64,000 bases of DNA from Gentiana macrophylla (Eukaryota; Streptophyta; Magnoliopsida; Gentianales; Gentianaceae). Position numbers and translations under genes: made by a program. The stretch covers positions 190,473,620-190,537,619 of the forward strand of contig CM047805.1 of NCBI GenBank assembly GCA_026214975.1. Direction: 5' to 3'. Positions 15,231 through 28,278 of the stretch are shown here, one piece after another; the stretch's first letter is position 1, and every line of letters begins with the position of its first letter. The notes beneath the pieces are model-generated. The model had not been told where the DNA came from and made no database searches. It saw only the letters and a program-made list of their open reading frames with translations.

Positions 15231-15509
15231 TCACTGTGTAAAACCTCCAAAATAACCTAATTCCCTTTTGTCCACTTTCTTACTACTACTTGCTATGCCC
15301 ACATGATATGATGTTTGATGTTTCCTGCTGTTTTGCCCATGTACTATACAAAAGATCATCATCTGTAAAAATTTGTGCAGTGAAGTAAAATTCCTTCCTC
15401 CAGTTAATATACTTTTAACGTTAAAAAAGACAGTGTTACTCCTCCAAGTTGGATGGATAGATAGACTCGGGCTCAGGCTCGGGCTCGGGCTCGAGTTCAC
15501 GTGCGTGCA
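15231..15509. repeat. LecRK 3' flank with hexanucleotide repeat (GGGCTC)n
   Basis: The 3' side of the lectin receptor kinase. A GGGCTC hexamer repeat of about five imperfect units lies at 15466-15494, within ~45 bp of the stop codon and probably in the 3' UTR. Confidence 0.6.
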
Positions 15510-17678
15510 TCATACAAGATCTACCAAACCTGAACCGGTGAAGCTTTGATCCGATGAGGAGGGTGAAAGAGTGATCAACCCCCCATTCAAATCAGACACA
15601 CTGTCTTGCAAGTTCAATATAAGATGAGAAGTACTAAAGCTCATGGATGGCTTTGATATTGGGACTAATGGGACCTCTCTTTCACCAGCTAACATCTGAA
15701 CCACACCTCTCATTGTAGGTCTAGCTAACGGGTCCGGGTGCGAACAAGCTAGCCCGATCAATAGGACCCTCCTCATCTCCGTTTCATTGAACTCTCCACA
15801 TAATCTTGGATCAGCTGCAACAATCAACCTATCTTCTCTGTACAAACTCCAAACCCAATCAACCAAGTTGGTGCCCCCCACACCCTTAGTCATGATCACA
15901 CCCCCACCTTCCTTTTCAATAGGCCTTCTACCACTTGCCACCTCAAGGACTACGGCTCCATACCCGAACACATCGCTTTTGTCCGTAGCTCGACCCGTTA
16001 ACAGATATTCCGGAGCTAAGTAACCCATTGTGCCTGCAGCTACCGTTGCATCCGGAGATTTATCGTGCTCAATTTGCCTAGCTAGCCCGAAATCCCCGAG
16101 TTTTGCATTGAAACTTTCGTCTAACATAATGTTACTAGATTTAATGTCCCTATGAATCACTTGATTTTCACATTCTTGATGCAAGTAGGCTAAAGCAGAT
16201 GCAACACCTATCAAGATCTTTCTTCGATGTGGCCATGGCAGAACCATTCTAGACTCGAATAACGCCTTGTCTAAACTATTATTAACCATTAACTCATACA
16301 CTAACAAAATTTCACCTTTCTGATGACACCATCCTTGAAGCTTGACAAGATTCCGGTGCCTTAATGTTGCAATAATCGACAATTCAGACAAGAATTCTTC
16401 CTTCCCCTGTCCACTATGGCTACACCGTTTCACTGCAACATCGCCAGCATCCGACAATACACCTCTGTAGACCGTCCCGAATGCGCCATGACCAATTATT
16501 CTTGAACTATCAAATCCTTTAGTTGCAGTTTTCAGCTCCTTGTAGCTAAATTCCTTGGGCATTTTGATTATTTCTTTTGCTAGTCCCTTAGAATTTTTCC
16601 GGTGGTGCTTGAATCGTGTAGAGTACATCCAAAACAAAACCAATGTAGCCAAGGCCAAACAGAACGCTCCGGCGGCGACAACTCCGACGACAGTTCCGGC
16701 GCCGCCTTGTTTGCAAAACTGGTGATGACATTTACCGCTCTTTTCATGTGAAGTTATCGATTGCGACGGAGCAACAGACGGCGGGGCTGTTTTAGAATTG
16801 TCCGTAGTAGGACTGGGGTTAATAAGATTGGCGGTTGACGGCGGCGGCGGCGGTGGCGGTGATGAGAATGAAGACCTGGAATTTAAATCAAAGGAGGAAC
16901 TAAAACTCCACCAATCAATACTGTGAATTTCGGTACTCCCCTGGGTCGACCCGCTGAATCCGACGAACATTAAATCGTTTACGTATTCGCTAATATTGAT
17001 ACTGATTGATAAAATTGGGTCATTTGGTTTCACATTGGAATATGAAACGGATACATTAAGGATCCGAGTTGACCCGGAGTACTCAACCCACGAGTTGATC
17101 TGGTCACTGCTTTTAAGATCAACGTCGATTTGATCCAAATTGCCCACCTCCGATGAAACCATCGAGTTAATATCCAAAGCCACGTGATTACCATTAATAT
17201 CATTAAACTCGACGTCCATTAAAGTATCGAATTCCACCGCCACGACTCCGGTTTGAACCCCATCGGCGTCGATGATGCCCATATACCCTCCAGCGTCGCC
17301 GATGGTAGCATCGTCCGGCGAAATTACAAATGCAAGACCACCGCCGATGGATGAAGGGTTCAAATTGGTTACTGAGAATGAGAAAAACGAAGAGAAGCTT
17401 ACCGGATTCGGGGATCCCGGCTGACGGAATCTTACTGGTTTGGAGTATAAAATTTTCCCGGCGCCAGAGTTGGGAACCGGAAGGTCTCGAGTGAGCCTAA
17501 CGCTGCCATTGCTCCAGTGTGCATCACCTAGTAACTTCATGCTGGTTAATGTCAAGCTCTGGAAATCGAATTCAGTGGATTCGACCCAGTTGAAAAGGAA
17601 TAGAATTGATAGAATGCAATTGAAGAAGATGATGATAGATATGGTGCAGCTGTTGAAACGGCCGGGAAGTGACGTCAT
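15510..17678 (-). CDS. L-type lectin-domain receptor kinase (LecRK-VIII-like), intact, intronless
   Basis: A 722-residue receptor kinase in a single exon, as is usual for L-type LecRKs. Order: hydrophobic signal segment (~12-33), legume-lectin domain (~36-265, with GGGLAFVIS and VVAVEFDT), a proline-rich linker with a run of seven prolines (~274-280), a transmembrane helix (~327-351), then a kinase domain (~395-665). The kinase has every core residue: Gly loop GHGAFG (396-401), VAVK Lys417, HRD (509-511) with DIKSSN, DFG (529-531) and APE (555-557). It has the RD pattern, so an active kinase is expected. The ectodomain probably senses extracellular or wall-derived ligands at the plasma membrane, as in the family; the ligand is unknown. 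The kinase insert GGGVIMTKGVGGTNLVDWVW resembles clade VIII proteins; the clade call is from memory. Confidence 0.95.
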   Translation of the reverse strand: MTSLPGRFNSCTISIIIFFNCILSILFLFNWVESTEFDFQSLTLTSMKLLGDAHWSNGSVRLTRDLPVPNSGAGKILYSKPVRFRQPGSPNPVSFSSFFSFSVTNLNPSSIGGGLAFVISPDDATIGDAGGYMGIIDADGVQTGVVAVEFDTLMDVEFNDINGNHVALDINSMVSSEVGNLDQIDVDLKSSDQINSWVEYSGSTRILNVSVSYSNVKPNDPILSISINISEYVNDLMFVGFSGSTQGSTEIHSIDWWSFSSSFDLNSRSSFSSPPPPPPPSTANLINPSPTTDNSKTAPPSVAPSQSITSHEKSGKCHHQFCKQGGAGTVVGVVAAGAFCLALATLVLFWMYSTRFKHHRKNSKGLAKEIIKMPKEFSYKELKTATKGFDSSRIIGHGAFGTVYRGVLSDAGDVAVKRCSHSGQGKEEFLSELSIIATLRHRNLVKLQGWCHQKGEILLVYELMVNNSLDKALFESRMVLPWPHRRKILIGVASALAYLHQECENQVIHRDIKSSNIMLDESFNAKLGDFGLARQIEHDKSPDATVAAGTMGYLAPEYLLTGRATDKSDVFGYGAVVLEVASGRRPIEKEGGGVIMTKGVGGTNLVDWVWSLYREDRLIVAADPRLCGEFNETEMRRVLLIGLACSHPDPLARPTMRGVVQMLAGEREVPLVPISKPSMSFSTSHLILNLQDSVSDLNGGLITLSPSSSDQSFTGSGLVDLV

Positions 17679-18555
17679 TGCAAAGATTTCATTCAGGACA
17701 AAGCAAAATATTGCATCGAACCCATGTTTTTATGGTCTGAGAAATGGGAAATTAAGTAAGGGAATCAAAAAAACACCGAGATTTTCGTAGGTATCTAGAA
17801 GGAAAGTGAGGGAGGCAAACGCCGCAATGCATGGGATAGAAATTAGGAAAGAAAAGGTGAGATTCCGAAGGAGAGGAGAGAGAGGGGAAAGAAAGAAGAC
17901 AGGTGGACTAATATGGACAACACGTGGATTTGTAACGGTAACTTTTTCTTTTCTCTTTGTCATAGTCAGTGGTGTGTGGTTTTTAATCACAGTGTGGATA
18001 AAGAAACCTTTTTAATCACTGTGTGGTTTTTTAGTCTCATTTTTAAAATAAAAATAATAAAAAAGAGTCGGTAAGGAAACTGTAACATTAGTGGTTTTTA
18101 TTAATGTGTTTTATTGACATTAATTACTTTTGACAATATAATTATATAATTTACATATATGTGTAAATATGGTATCGAAAGTCATTAGATAGTGTTAATA
18201 AAAGTCACATCCATTAACAACGCTACAACCGTTCACACTCTAAATATTTTTTTTTTATTGAAACGAGATGAGGATTCGAACCATAGTCAATACCAAGAAT
18301 TGTAGTGGCTTTTATTACTGTGAAAAGGAATTGTTCAATTCCCTTGTTGTCTATATTGTTGTTAAGGCGAATGGTAGAGTTATGCCTCGGAACGATTAGA
18401 CATCGCCTACAACTATTGCGGGTGGTATTATATATCTCTACGGTATGAAATGCGTATCAAGATTATTCTCTATCTATACTTACAATAATACGATAATTAT
18501 GTTATTCATCTGTTATCATTTACGTAATCTCTCATAAATAAACATTTATTTCTAC
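17679..18555. other. LecRK 5' flank and AT-rich intergenic DNA
   Basis: The first ~300 bp (GA/CT-rich around 17850-17900) should contain the LecRK leader and promoter. No clear TATA was assigned. The rest is AT-rich with no recognised feature. Confidence 0.4.
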
Positions 18556-18559
18556 GATG

Positions 18560-20160
18560 GCTTAGACACGCTCACTTTACTCAAAAATTGTGTTGCCTTG
18601 ATCATTCTTTGGGTACATTCTTTGCCTTGATCATTCTTTGGGTACATTCATCATCATTCAGCTTTTGGAGATCACTTGCTCCACCACAAAGACGATTTCA
18701 CGGTGTCTCGAAGTAGGATTCTTCATATGATTTTATACGTTTTATAATGATATATTTTATGTCAATATTCCCATATTCTTAGGTTTTTAATAGAAATCGA
18801 AACATAATCGATTAATTGAGTAAATGGTGTTTAATAGGTTAAATTGCAAAAAAGCGTAGCGATTTATATGTTTAAATCATGATTTATTGTTATTTCGGGA
18901 TTGTGTTACGCTTTGGTATGTTTTTCCTACATTGTAGATACACATTGTTGATGGAAAGGATGATTTTAAAGAGATGAATTCGTGTGGAAAATCCCGAAAT
19001 ATACTCGTAATGTCTGACGGGCTAATCAAAAAGCGTTTTACAAGAAGAGTCCTAATGAAAGTTGTAGAGTTTTCCGAGAGCTTTTTTATGACATTCGGAT
19101 CATAATTTTTGAAGGTCTACAACTCAAGATATGAATTTTAGAAGTTTTATTCCAATAAATATCTAATCGAACGGACGTCTAGGAGGTCACTGTAGCAGCC
19201 GACATACATAATTATTTCAGCCGCAGCAGCAATATGCAACCCTAAGAAATAATCAAATTACTATAGCCGCATAATACAAAGCGACCGCCTCTCGAGCGGT
19301 TCAGGCGGTCACCCGAGCCTTGTGCTCGGGTGATCCGGGGTTAGATTAGGATTGTTTTTCTTTCGTTTTTCATTCATGGAGATGATCCAATGTCCAAACT
19401 ATGTGAGTTTAATCTCGTTTTTAATTTATTCAATCCTTTGTATTTTCATGATCCTTAATCTATGTTGTATCTTTCTATTCGATTCATGATGCTATTATGT
19501 GAATTCATATCGAGAGATTGTTTACTAATTGATACGTTTACAACATACGGAAGTTGCGTAAACTAGATCACCATAGAAAGATAGGATTTTTAATCATTAA
19601 TTCGTGACAAATTAATTGGTTAATTATCTAGGTTGCTAGATTCTAAAATACGAGAGTTAACCTGGATCTACACCTTAGTTTTGTATGGAAAATCGTTCTC
19701 AACATTCGGAAGAGGAGAGATCGATAATTGAATTCACTAAGGAATTAGGAATTCATAGCTTGAGAAATAGATTCGCTAAGGAATTAGGAATTTGTATCTC
19801 GTGTAAAGGTGAAACCACAATTTGAATTAAAATCATGAGATGAACTAGGATTGAGATCACTTGGTTTGTGCATTGTTTGATCCCATGTATCCTTAGTTTA
19901 GGTCGTTTTTATTTATTCTAGCTTAGATTTATTTTAGTTGTTTTATTCGTTCTTTGTTTATTTGTTTTTCCTAAGTAACAATTGAGAGGATTAATAAAAC
20001 TAGATTCAACAGCCCTTTTCCCTGAGGATCGATCCCTTACTTATCTCGCTCTACTATCAACAACCCAGTATTCGGCCGGTGAGGAGGTAGTTTTGCATGG
20101 TAGTATAGGTTTATAAATTTTCTTTTGTTTTAATGATGCAAAATCTCCCCAACAGTTACC
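18560..20160 (+). mobile_element. LTR/leader region of the adjoining Tat-type gypsy element
   Basis: Non-coding and retroelement-like. A 28-bp block TTGCCTTGATCATTCTTTGG... is duplicated in tandem at 18590-18648. A GC-rich part with inverted CCGAGC/GCTCGG motifs lies at 19290-19330. The 3' end carries CCCTGAGGATCGATCCCTTA (near 20018), a motif seen near many plant gypsy LTR ends. Blocks shared with 4.7-4.8 kb mark a repeat family. gag begins ~330 bp downstream. Exact LTR borders could not be placed. Confidence 0.5.
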
Positions 20161-20488
20161 ATCACCTTCAGTCCATCGATCACCAAAGCTTTGATCTTCT
20201 GGGATAATACAGCCCAGAAACCGCTCTTCTCCTCATCTCAGCAACATACACAGAGAGGGGATCATCGAATTCGCTGCAAACTCACACTTGAGTCCATCTT
20301 TAATACCCAGGTTGGTTTATACACCCTTTTGTCGGTTTCAGATCTTCAAGTAATAAGGAAGTTTGGTCATTTTAGCTGTAAACCGCCTGGAAAACACAAC
20401 ACTTTTCACCTTGATATTTTGAACCAGAAATACCTAAAATCCATAGCCAAAACATCTCCAGAAAAATACCCACAAATTACCATAAACC

Positions 20489-22465
20489 ATGGCTGGCGGG
20501 AAAAAATTGAACCCAGCAACACCGACTAAGGCAGCCAATCAAGGCCTGCCACGTGGAGCGCGAGCACGCTACGTGGAGAGGCTAGTAGGAGGTTATGTCG
20601 ATGGGGCGGATGCAAGACAAGCCTCACGACCGACACATGTGAGCATATATTCGGGAAAGAACTAGAGCACGCGAAATACACGAGGAAGCAATCGGGAAAA
20701 ATAAAGGAAAGGGATCATTTGGGACACTAACCCGAGATAATGAACAAGAGGTCATTTGGCCAGAGAGGCGTCCCACGGCCAGACTCATACAAGATAGCTC
20801 TACAAGCACACATGGAATATGTAGAAGAGATGCGGGTAGGAAATGCACTGCGCTAATTGTTTGAGGACTACCACCCCAACCTATCCGCAAATTCAACCTC
20901 TCAACAACCCGCACTAACAGAGCTACACCCAACCTTCATTCCCCAAAAACAGCAGTTCAACCCAGTGGTCGGAAGCGGAAGGAAGCAGTCATGCAACCTC
21001 ACATCCAAGGGAGATAGAAAATCGACACTTGGGCAATTTGGGGCCCCGTGGTCGACGATCATTTGTGCGACCCAGGCGGCCAAGAATCCCAAGCAGTCCG
21101 TACCCGCCTGAAGGACATGGGGACTCACAAGATCAAGGAGGGCATCTTGCGTTTCGCGCTATTCCCGAATCAGGAGGAAATGGGCATAATGAAAAAACAG
21201 ATAGAAGAGCTGCAAAAGAGTACAAAGGGTGTTAAAGTGGTTCCAACATGGGGAACAAGTGTGCTTCATCCCAGCATACTAAAAGCGGCGCCAAGAGGGG
21301 AACTCACTACCCTAATTTTATTAACTACCATGGAGCTCTGAGATCCTCCGGATTGGTTATCCGCTTTTGAGCGAGATCGGTTTGTGTACCTCTGGCGGCG
21401 AAGCCTGGTGTATTGCATTTGTGGGGTCGATGCAAGACAGGGCAGCATCATGGATCCGCAGTCTTCCACCTGGTTCGATTTTATCATGGGATGATTTGAT
21501 CAACAAGTTTATAGCAGAGTTCAAGTTAGTGGGAGGACCTAAAAAGACACATATCGACCTGCACGAGGTCCGACAAGGCGACAATGAAGGTACTCGCAGC
21601 TACTACGAACGATTTTACAAAGTGTATGAGCTAATGAGAGGTTTCGCGGACAACGTCGTCATGAGCAGTTTCGAAACAGGGTTGAAACCAGGGTACTTGA
21701 AATCTTATTTTGCTCTATCCCGCCAAATAAACCTACAAGAAATGTTGAGCTCGACTAGAAATACATTGCCACAGCGGGAAACGCGAACGCGTCTTCGTCC
21801 AACAAAGGCAAACAAAGGATCGGCGTGAGTCTCGCTTGTAGATACCGCAGAACACAGATCGGGACATCAAAAAACCCGAAAGATTTAAGGAAGAGCATTT
21901 CACACCGCTCAGAATTTCCTATACTCAGATGTTGAATGAAGTGAGAGATGAAATACCTGAGCCCTACCCGATGGTTCCTGACACACGTCGTGATGCATCC
22001 AAATATTGCGGCTATCACAGGGATAAGGGTCATACGACTGATGAATGTATCCAGTTCAAACGAGCAATAGAAAAGTTACTCGCTCGCGGGCACCATGATC
22101 ACCTTAAACTAGATGCCGGTGGTCCGGACAGGAGGAATCAACAAGCTCGCCAATTCGACAGAAACGTTAGAATGATAACCGAGCCTCCTCCCAGTAACAA
22201 TCAGATCAAGAGCCGCATCGGCTCCATTAACAAACATGTGGAGAAGCCTGTAGTTTTGCGGGGGAACGAGCAACCTCTCGCTTTTACTCGAAGTGAGCAA
22301 GTAACTTCAATTAATACAGAGGATATGTGTCTGTGCATTTCGGTAGTCATCAATCGGGTCTGTATCAGTAGGGTGATGATCGACATAGGGGCATGCCGCG
22401 ACATTTTGTACTACAATTGCTTCAAAGAGCTGGGGGTTTGGCGACTCCAGTTTGAGGCCACATAA
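20489..22465 (+). pseudogene. Degenerate gag of a Tat-lineage Ty3/gypsy retrotransposon
   Basis: Gag can be followed from a likely ATG at 20489 (MAGGKKLNPATPTKAANQG) but moves through all three frames: about 21048-21341, 21367-21828 and 21929-22465. Recognisable pieces are the retrotransposon gag core (DRAASWIRSLPPGSILSWDD, then FIAEFKLVGG) and a YCGYHRDKGHTTDECIQFK segment, the CCHC-like motif typical of this family. The multiple frameshifts leave no full Gag. Codon use is more GC-rich than the surroundings, as expected for an imported element. Confidence 0.85.
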
Positions 22466-25400
22466 TGGCACCCTTGAGGGCTTCACTAATCACAAGATAC
22501 AAGTCAAGGGGGCCATCGACTTAGATGTACAGATGAGAGATTACGCGCCTTTTCGCACTGAAAAGGTGATGTTTCTAGTAGTCGATCTTCAGTCCAATTA
22601 TGACATGATAATTGGGACACCAGCCTTGAAGCAATTTCAGATAGTAACTTCCATTCCACACCAGCGGGCAAAGTTTTATGTTGGGGACAGGATCGGAACG
22701 TCGATCAGCGAGCCTACAGCTGTCCTGACATATATACATGAAATGAGAACAGGGAATAAAAGGGCACGAATCGAGCAGCCACATAACATGGAAAACATCG
22801 ACATGATCAGGGTCGCGGTCGTGCATGAACCAGTCAAAGTGGAGTGTGAGACATTGAAAGTCAGGGATGAGCCTGATTTTACAACGGAAGATGAGTTAGT
22901 CGAGGTAATCATAAACGATGAATATCCCGAACAGAAAGTCAAGATAGGAGCTCGGCTAAGTCCTGTCGAAAGGGAAAAACGATACAAATACTCAAAGAAA
23001 ATTTGAGTGCATTTGCTGGATAGTCACCAGATACATGCGAGAGTCGAAGCGGGCGTCGCCTACATCAACTTAACGTCGGCTCCACCTTCAAGCCAATACA
23101 ACAGCGAGCACGCCAATTCTCAACCGAAAAGGAAGCGGCGGTGAAGGTAGAGGTCGGAAAACTCCTACAAGCAGGGATAATAATAGAGCTAGCTTATCCT
23201 ACTTGGCTGGCAAATGTTGTTATGGTGAAAAAGCACAACGGCAAGTGGAGAATGTGCGTCGATTTCACGGACATCAACAAAGCTTGTCCGAAAGACCCTT
23301 ATCAGCTTCCGCGAATTGATCGGTTAGTAGATTCCATTTCTGGTTTTGAAGTTTTAAGTTTTTTGGATGCATATTTTGGATATCATCAAGTACGGATGGC
23401 TGAGTCCGACAAAGAGAAAACGGCTTTTAGAGCCTCCGGAAGTTTGTATTATTATGAAATGATGCCATTCGGACTGAAGAATGCGGGTTCGACTTATCAG
23501 TGAATGGTCAACAAGGTCTTCAGTTCACAAATAGGCAGAAAAATGGAAGCTTACATCGACGATATGGTTGTCAAATCCGCTGGGGACGGACACGCTGCTG
23601 ACCTCCAAGAAACTTTCAACATTGTTCGAAAACACTCAATGAAGCTCAATCCGGCCAAATGTACTTTTGGTGTCCAGGCAGGCAAATTTCTTGGGTTTAT
23701 GGTTAGTCGTCGTGGCATCGAGGCTAACCCGGAAAAAATTCAAGCTTTGATCGACATGCAAGAGCCTACGACTATCAAGGAGGTTCAGAGGCTCAACGGC
23801 CGCATCATTGCACTAGGTCGTTTCATATCAAAATCAGCGGAGAAGTGTCTTCCCTTCTTCAAGATTCTCAAAGGCGACAAGACTTTCTCATGGAACGCAG
23901 AATGTTCACAGGCATTTCAAGCTCTGAAGGAGTATCTAGGGAAGCCACCTCTTTTGGTTAGCCCTGTAGAGAGGGATATTTTGTTTTTGTATCTGGCGGC
24001 TTCAGACCGGGCTGTTGCCGCCGTTCTTGTCAAGGAGGCCGGAACCCTCCAAAATCCCGTCTACTATGTAAGCAAGGCTCTCAGTCCGGTGGAGAGTCGC
24101 TATTTTAATGTTGAAAAATTAGCCTACTCGCTTGTTATTGCTGCCCGCAAATTCAGGGCTTACTTTACTTCACACACAATAATTGTTTTAACGGATAGTC
24201 CGATGCGCCAAATACTGCATAAACCGGATCTTTCAGGACGACTCCTCAGGTGGGCTATCGAAATTACTGAGTTCGACATACAATATCAACCTAGAAAAGC
24301 TATCAAGGGTCAAACACTACCGGATTTTATTGTGGAGACAAGTTTCACCTCGCCACAACCCAGTTCGCCTTTATCACAAGAGCCCGCTGCGGCCAGGAGT
24401 AAACCCGATCAATGTTGGCAATTATATGTCGACGGAGCATCCAATCGAAAGGGTTGTAGGGCCGGAGTAATTTTGATGGAGCCCGGAACAACGGAGGAAA
24501 TCGAAAAAGCCATAAGATTCGAGTTCCCGGCCACGAACAATCAAGCCGAGTACGAAGCGGTTATAGCTGGGCTCAAACTAGCCAAGGATTTAAACGTGGA
24601 AAATGTTGAAGTCTATTGTGATTCCCAACTCATCGTCAACCAAATCTCAGGGGACTATGACACGCACTGTGGTATTCTCGAGAAGTATGGTGAGATTGTT
24701 CGACGATTAAAAGCTGGCTTCAACTATTGCATGTTCATCAGAATTCGGAGAGAAGACAATGAGCGAGCAGACTATCTCTCTAAGCTTTCACTCAAAGAAG
24801 AGCTTGCAGACCCTTCAATAATGATAGAATATCTTGTTGTACCTGCTATAGAGGAAACACAAATCATGGAAATCGACACACCAACGCCGACTACATGTTG
24901 GATCGATGAGGTCCAGGCTTACATAGAAACAGGCAACTTACCCAATGGGGCGGATAAATCTCGCGCACTTAAGAAAAGAGCGGCCAGGTATATTATAAAC
25001 AACGGAATACTCTACAGGAGGTCCGCGACAAAACCTCTATTACGATGTGTTCGAGAGGAAGAAAGCAAGACAATCCTTATCGAGCTCCACCAAGGGGTGT
25101 GCGGGGGCCATCCCGCTAGCCGCTCCTTAGCCCGGAAGGTTATAACCGCAGGGTATTACTGGCCGACAATCCTTAAAGACTCAGAGAAGCTAGTCAGAGA
25201 ATGTCCGGAATGTCAAAAACATGCAGACATCCCCCGGATACCATCTGTCGAACAGAGCATCGTAGTCGCACCTTGGCCTTTCGACATGTGGGGACTCGAT
25301 CTCATCGGACCATTTCCACCAGGAAGAGGCGGGTGCAAGGTTATCATAGTGGCTGTGGATTACTTTACAAAGTGGATCGAAGTAAAACCTATGGTCAAGA

Positions 25401-25895
25401 TAACCGCAAAGGCTGCGGGTTAATTCTTACACGATCAGATTTTTTCACGTTTCGGCGTCCCACGGGCAGTGGTATTAGATCACGGCCCACAATTTAGGAA
25501 AGATTTTTCAAATCTTTGTGAGGAATTCAAAGTTAAACACTGGCAGTCGTCCGTGGCTTATCCTCAAGGGAACGGCCAAGCTGAGGCCGGTAACAAACAA
25601 ATAATCAAGATGCTGAAAAAGAGTGTGGATGACAAGGCAAAAGCAGGAGGATGGGTTGACGAGTTACCCGATATACTTTGGGCACTCCGCACCACAATCA
25701 AAACACCCACAGGAGAAACACCTTTTGCTCTTACTTATGGATCAGAGGCCATGACTCCCGTCGAAATGGCTCTGCCCAACATCAAGGTCGCATTATACGA
25801 CCCAGCGGATAATCTATTGAACAGGCAGATCGATTTGGATCTAGTGGAAGAAAAAAGACTAGCGACGTACCATCGACTCGCGAACTACAAGCAGA
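22452..25895 (+). pseudogene. Decayed pol of Tat-lineage gypsy: protease, RT, RNase H, second RNase H, integrase
   Basis: The protease active site lies upstream at about 22380 as DIGACRDILY (DTG changed to DIG). The RT-to-integrase part from 23141 stays in one frame, broken by TGA at 23501-23503 and TAA at 25421-25423. Domains: RT with LSFLDAYFGYHQ and YIDD (23552-23563); the usual gypsy RNase H (~23970-24290); a second RNase H (~24414-24790, LYVDGASNRKG, NNQAEYEAVIAGL, VYCDSQLIVNQ), which marks the Tat lineage; an integrase HHCC finger (~25085-25215); and a DDE core (GLDLIGPFPPG, VVLDHGPQF, GNGQAEAGNK). Homology stops near LANYKQ at about 25895, so the integrase tail and the 3' LTR are missing. 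A non-functional relic. Confidence 0.9.
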
Positions 25896-26514
25896 TACAC
25901 TCTGTCAATCAGCCGACACGTTCAATTATTCATCATAAACACTTATCCGCCACCCTAATTCTTGTCCACCACCACACTCTCGCTGGAGGAATCACACATA
26001 TCAGCCTCATATCCTCAAGATAAACACTGTTACCGCAAATCTGGTGTTCCACGCAACATCAAGTGGTACAACTACTTTCAATATATCACCCCGCGTTTTC
26101 TAACTTCTTTGCATGTGGCTCATGGCCTTCCCTCCGTTGTGGGAGGCCGTTAGGTTCACAATAAATATGTATCAAATTTATTTTTAAATGTGATTCCTTA
26201 AGAATTATCGGTAAACATACCAAACAAACCTAAAAGAAAAAAAAAACCTTAAAACCGTCCACATGTATTTTAAAATCCTTGAATACCTAATTCATCTTCA
26301 ACGTTATTAAAGTAACGTGTATGAATATAGGTAAGGTTTGATCACTTTTTGTGAGTCTTATTTATTTGTTTTTTACAAATCATTAATAAATGCTTAAGTG
26401 AACATTACATTCCAACTTTTTTTGGTAAACAATTTAGAATATGAAGGTATTAACAAGAGCAAGCTAATATTCAGTTTAGATAATTAAAATAAAATTAAGG
26501 TTTGTTAACAGAAA
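25896..26514. other. Intergenic DNA after the truncated gypsy element
   Basis: No integrase tail, polypurine tract or LTR is recognisable. The region becomes AT-rich from 26160 and holds nothing else I can support. Confidence 0.4.
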
Positions 26515-26586
26515 GGGCATTTGGTCTAGTGGTATGATTCTCGCTTAGGGTGCGAGAGGTCCCGAGTTCAATTCTCGGAATGCCCC
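26515..26586 (+). tRNA. tRNA-Pro (anticodon AGG), nuclear
   Basis: A 72-nt cloverleaf. The acceptor stem GGGCATT (26515-26521) pairs with AATGCCC (26579-26585), with discriminator C. The D arm contains the A box TGGTCTAGTGG. The anticodon stem TCTCGC/GCGAGA encloses loop TTAGGGT with anticodon AGG. The T arm CCGAG-TTCAATT-CTCGG is the B box. All stems pair, so it looks functional. It reads CCU proline codons after A34-to-I editing. Internal boxes drive Pol III; a T-rich stretch follows. Confidence 0.97.
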
Positions 26587-26589
26587 CTT

Positions 26590-28278
26590 TCTATGTTTTT
26601 ATTTTTTTTAATTTCAGTGAAGTCTCTAATCTGATCTTCCACTATCGGGGCCCATGCCGAATATTATCAGTATAAATACTGTACTTCATGTATTGCAGAT
26701 GAAAAGAATATGGAGGCATGGAGGAGGGTGTTGTACATATATACACTACACATCCCTGTAAACTTATTATGCTGTAATATTATGAATGCATAGTGATTAG
26801 AAAATGGATCTGAAACCTTCTGTCTGTCATGTAGTAGTATGCAGGGGAATATAATAATAATATTAGGTGGCCCTTTGTACATTGCACTAGTCAATAATAG
26901 GCTTGAAAATAAGATGAATAAGCATTAATTTGCATATTATAATTGCTAGATTTAGGCATGAGGTGGCTTTAAGGATGTGATTAAACCTTGTCCATCACCC
27001 ATCACAACAATACATACATATGCATTTACTTTTGTTTTTTTCTTTTACACATCCATGATATAATTTCACATTTGATATATACTTTTTAGCTTAGATTATG
27101 CTTACATGATTTTTAATTAATTATAAGTAAAATAATGCATCTTCCCTTCCTCACATGTAAGCTGGAGTTGGGATGATTCAGATTCTTGTTCACACTCTTA
27201 TGGTTATGGGTGACTTTGAATATTATTGGTGTAAATTTGTTTTGATTATGGTGTATCAACTTTTGATTTGATCAAAGTTATCTGTTTTTTTTATTATTTT
27301 TTTCCCCTCAACATGGAATTTTATATAAACATGGATCATTTTTAAGATCGTATTTTCAGGATATCCTTTTGCAATCCCCTCACATTGACACCCTCACGGT
27401 ATTGTAGGAACACCTCATATTTTTCTAGCACCCTCACAGTGACACGGTGACACTACCTTGGTTTCACAGAATCATTTGCAGCAACACCTTATGTACTAAC
27501 CTTTTTTTTAACAGTGACCCCTATGTCTTTCTATGATATCTTCACTTCATCATCATCGCCGTCGTCTTTTCTATAATAAAAAAAGGTTTACACAAAATAG
27601 AAAATCATGATATGGTGTCTCTGTTTTAACTGCTCCACATAATGATGATTTTTCTGTCTCTATGGTTTTTGATAGAGTAATTGATCAAACTCTGAACATA
27701 GCTCTCAAAGATTCTTCACTCATTAATGGTGGATTAAAGCTGTTTATACATACATATATATACTAACAAATACTATCCCGTCCCAAAATATAAGTCCATC
27801 TAGCTTTTTTGCTTTGTCCCGTAATGTAAGTCCGTTTAATACCTCCGGCAAGCTTAGAAACAAGTGGAATAAATAAGCTGTCCATTTATTGAGAAATTTG
27901 CAATATGAACCATTTTCCGGTGTGCGGTGGACCGTTAGATCTGATACAAAGATGTTGGAGCTGGTTCATATCCTCAGAATTTTGTCATTTGATGTTGCAA
28001 AGTGATCACAAATAGACTTGCTCATGAACATAAAACGGGTTCGAGAAACGAGAAAAAAGACGAAAGAAATGACTATGCACACACACACTGGTTGATATTC
28101 ATCCATCAGTGTCTACAGAAGGTATAAGAATTTTAATTTCTTATCAAACTTCCAGACCAACCACAACCACAACAACAATCAAACTCTACTTTTGATTTTT
28201 AGGTGGGAGTTGCTATACGGACCGTCCCTGTGGGACTACACTCGCCATGGAATGGAAGTCCCATGAAAGTGAAACTAG
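26590..28278. other. AT-rich intergenic DNA with a possible MITE remnant
   Basis: No gene seen. At 27776-27840, CCCGTCCCAAAATATAAGTC and GTCCCGTAATGTAAGTCCG resemble half of a Stowaway-like MITE, but no partner end was found. A CCCTCACR-rich patch lies at 27380-27440. Confidence 0.35.

Noticed and set aside
21266..22987. Minus-strand open frames inside the gypsy element
   Set aside because: They are antisense shadows of gag and protease; only the plus strand has family motifs.
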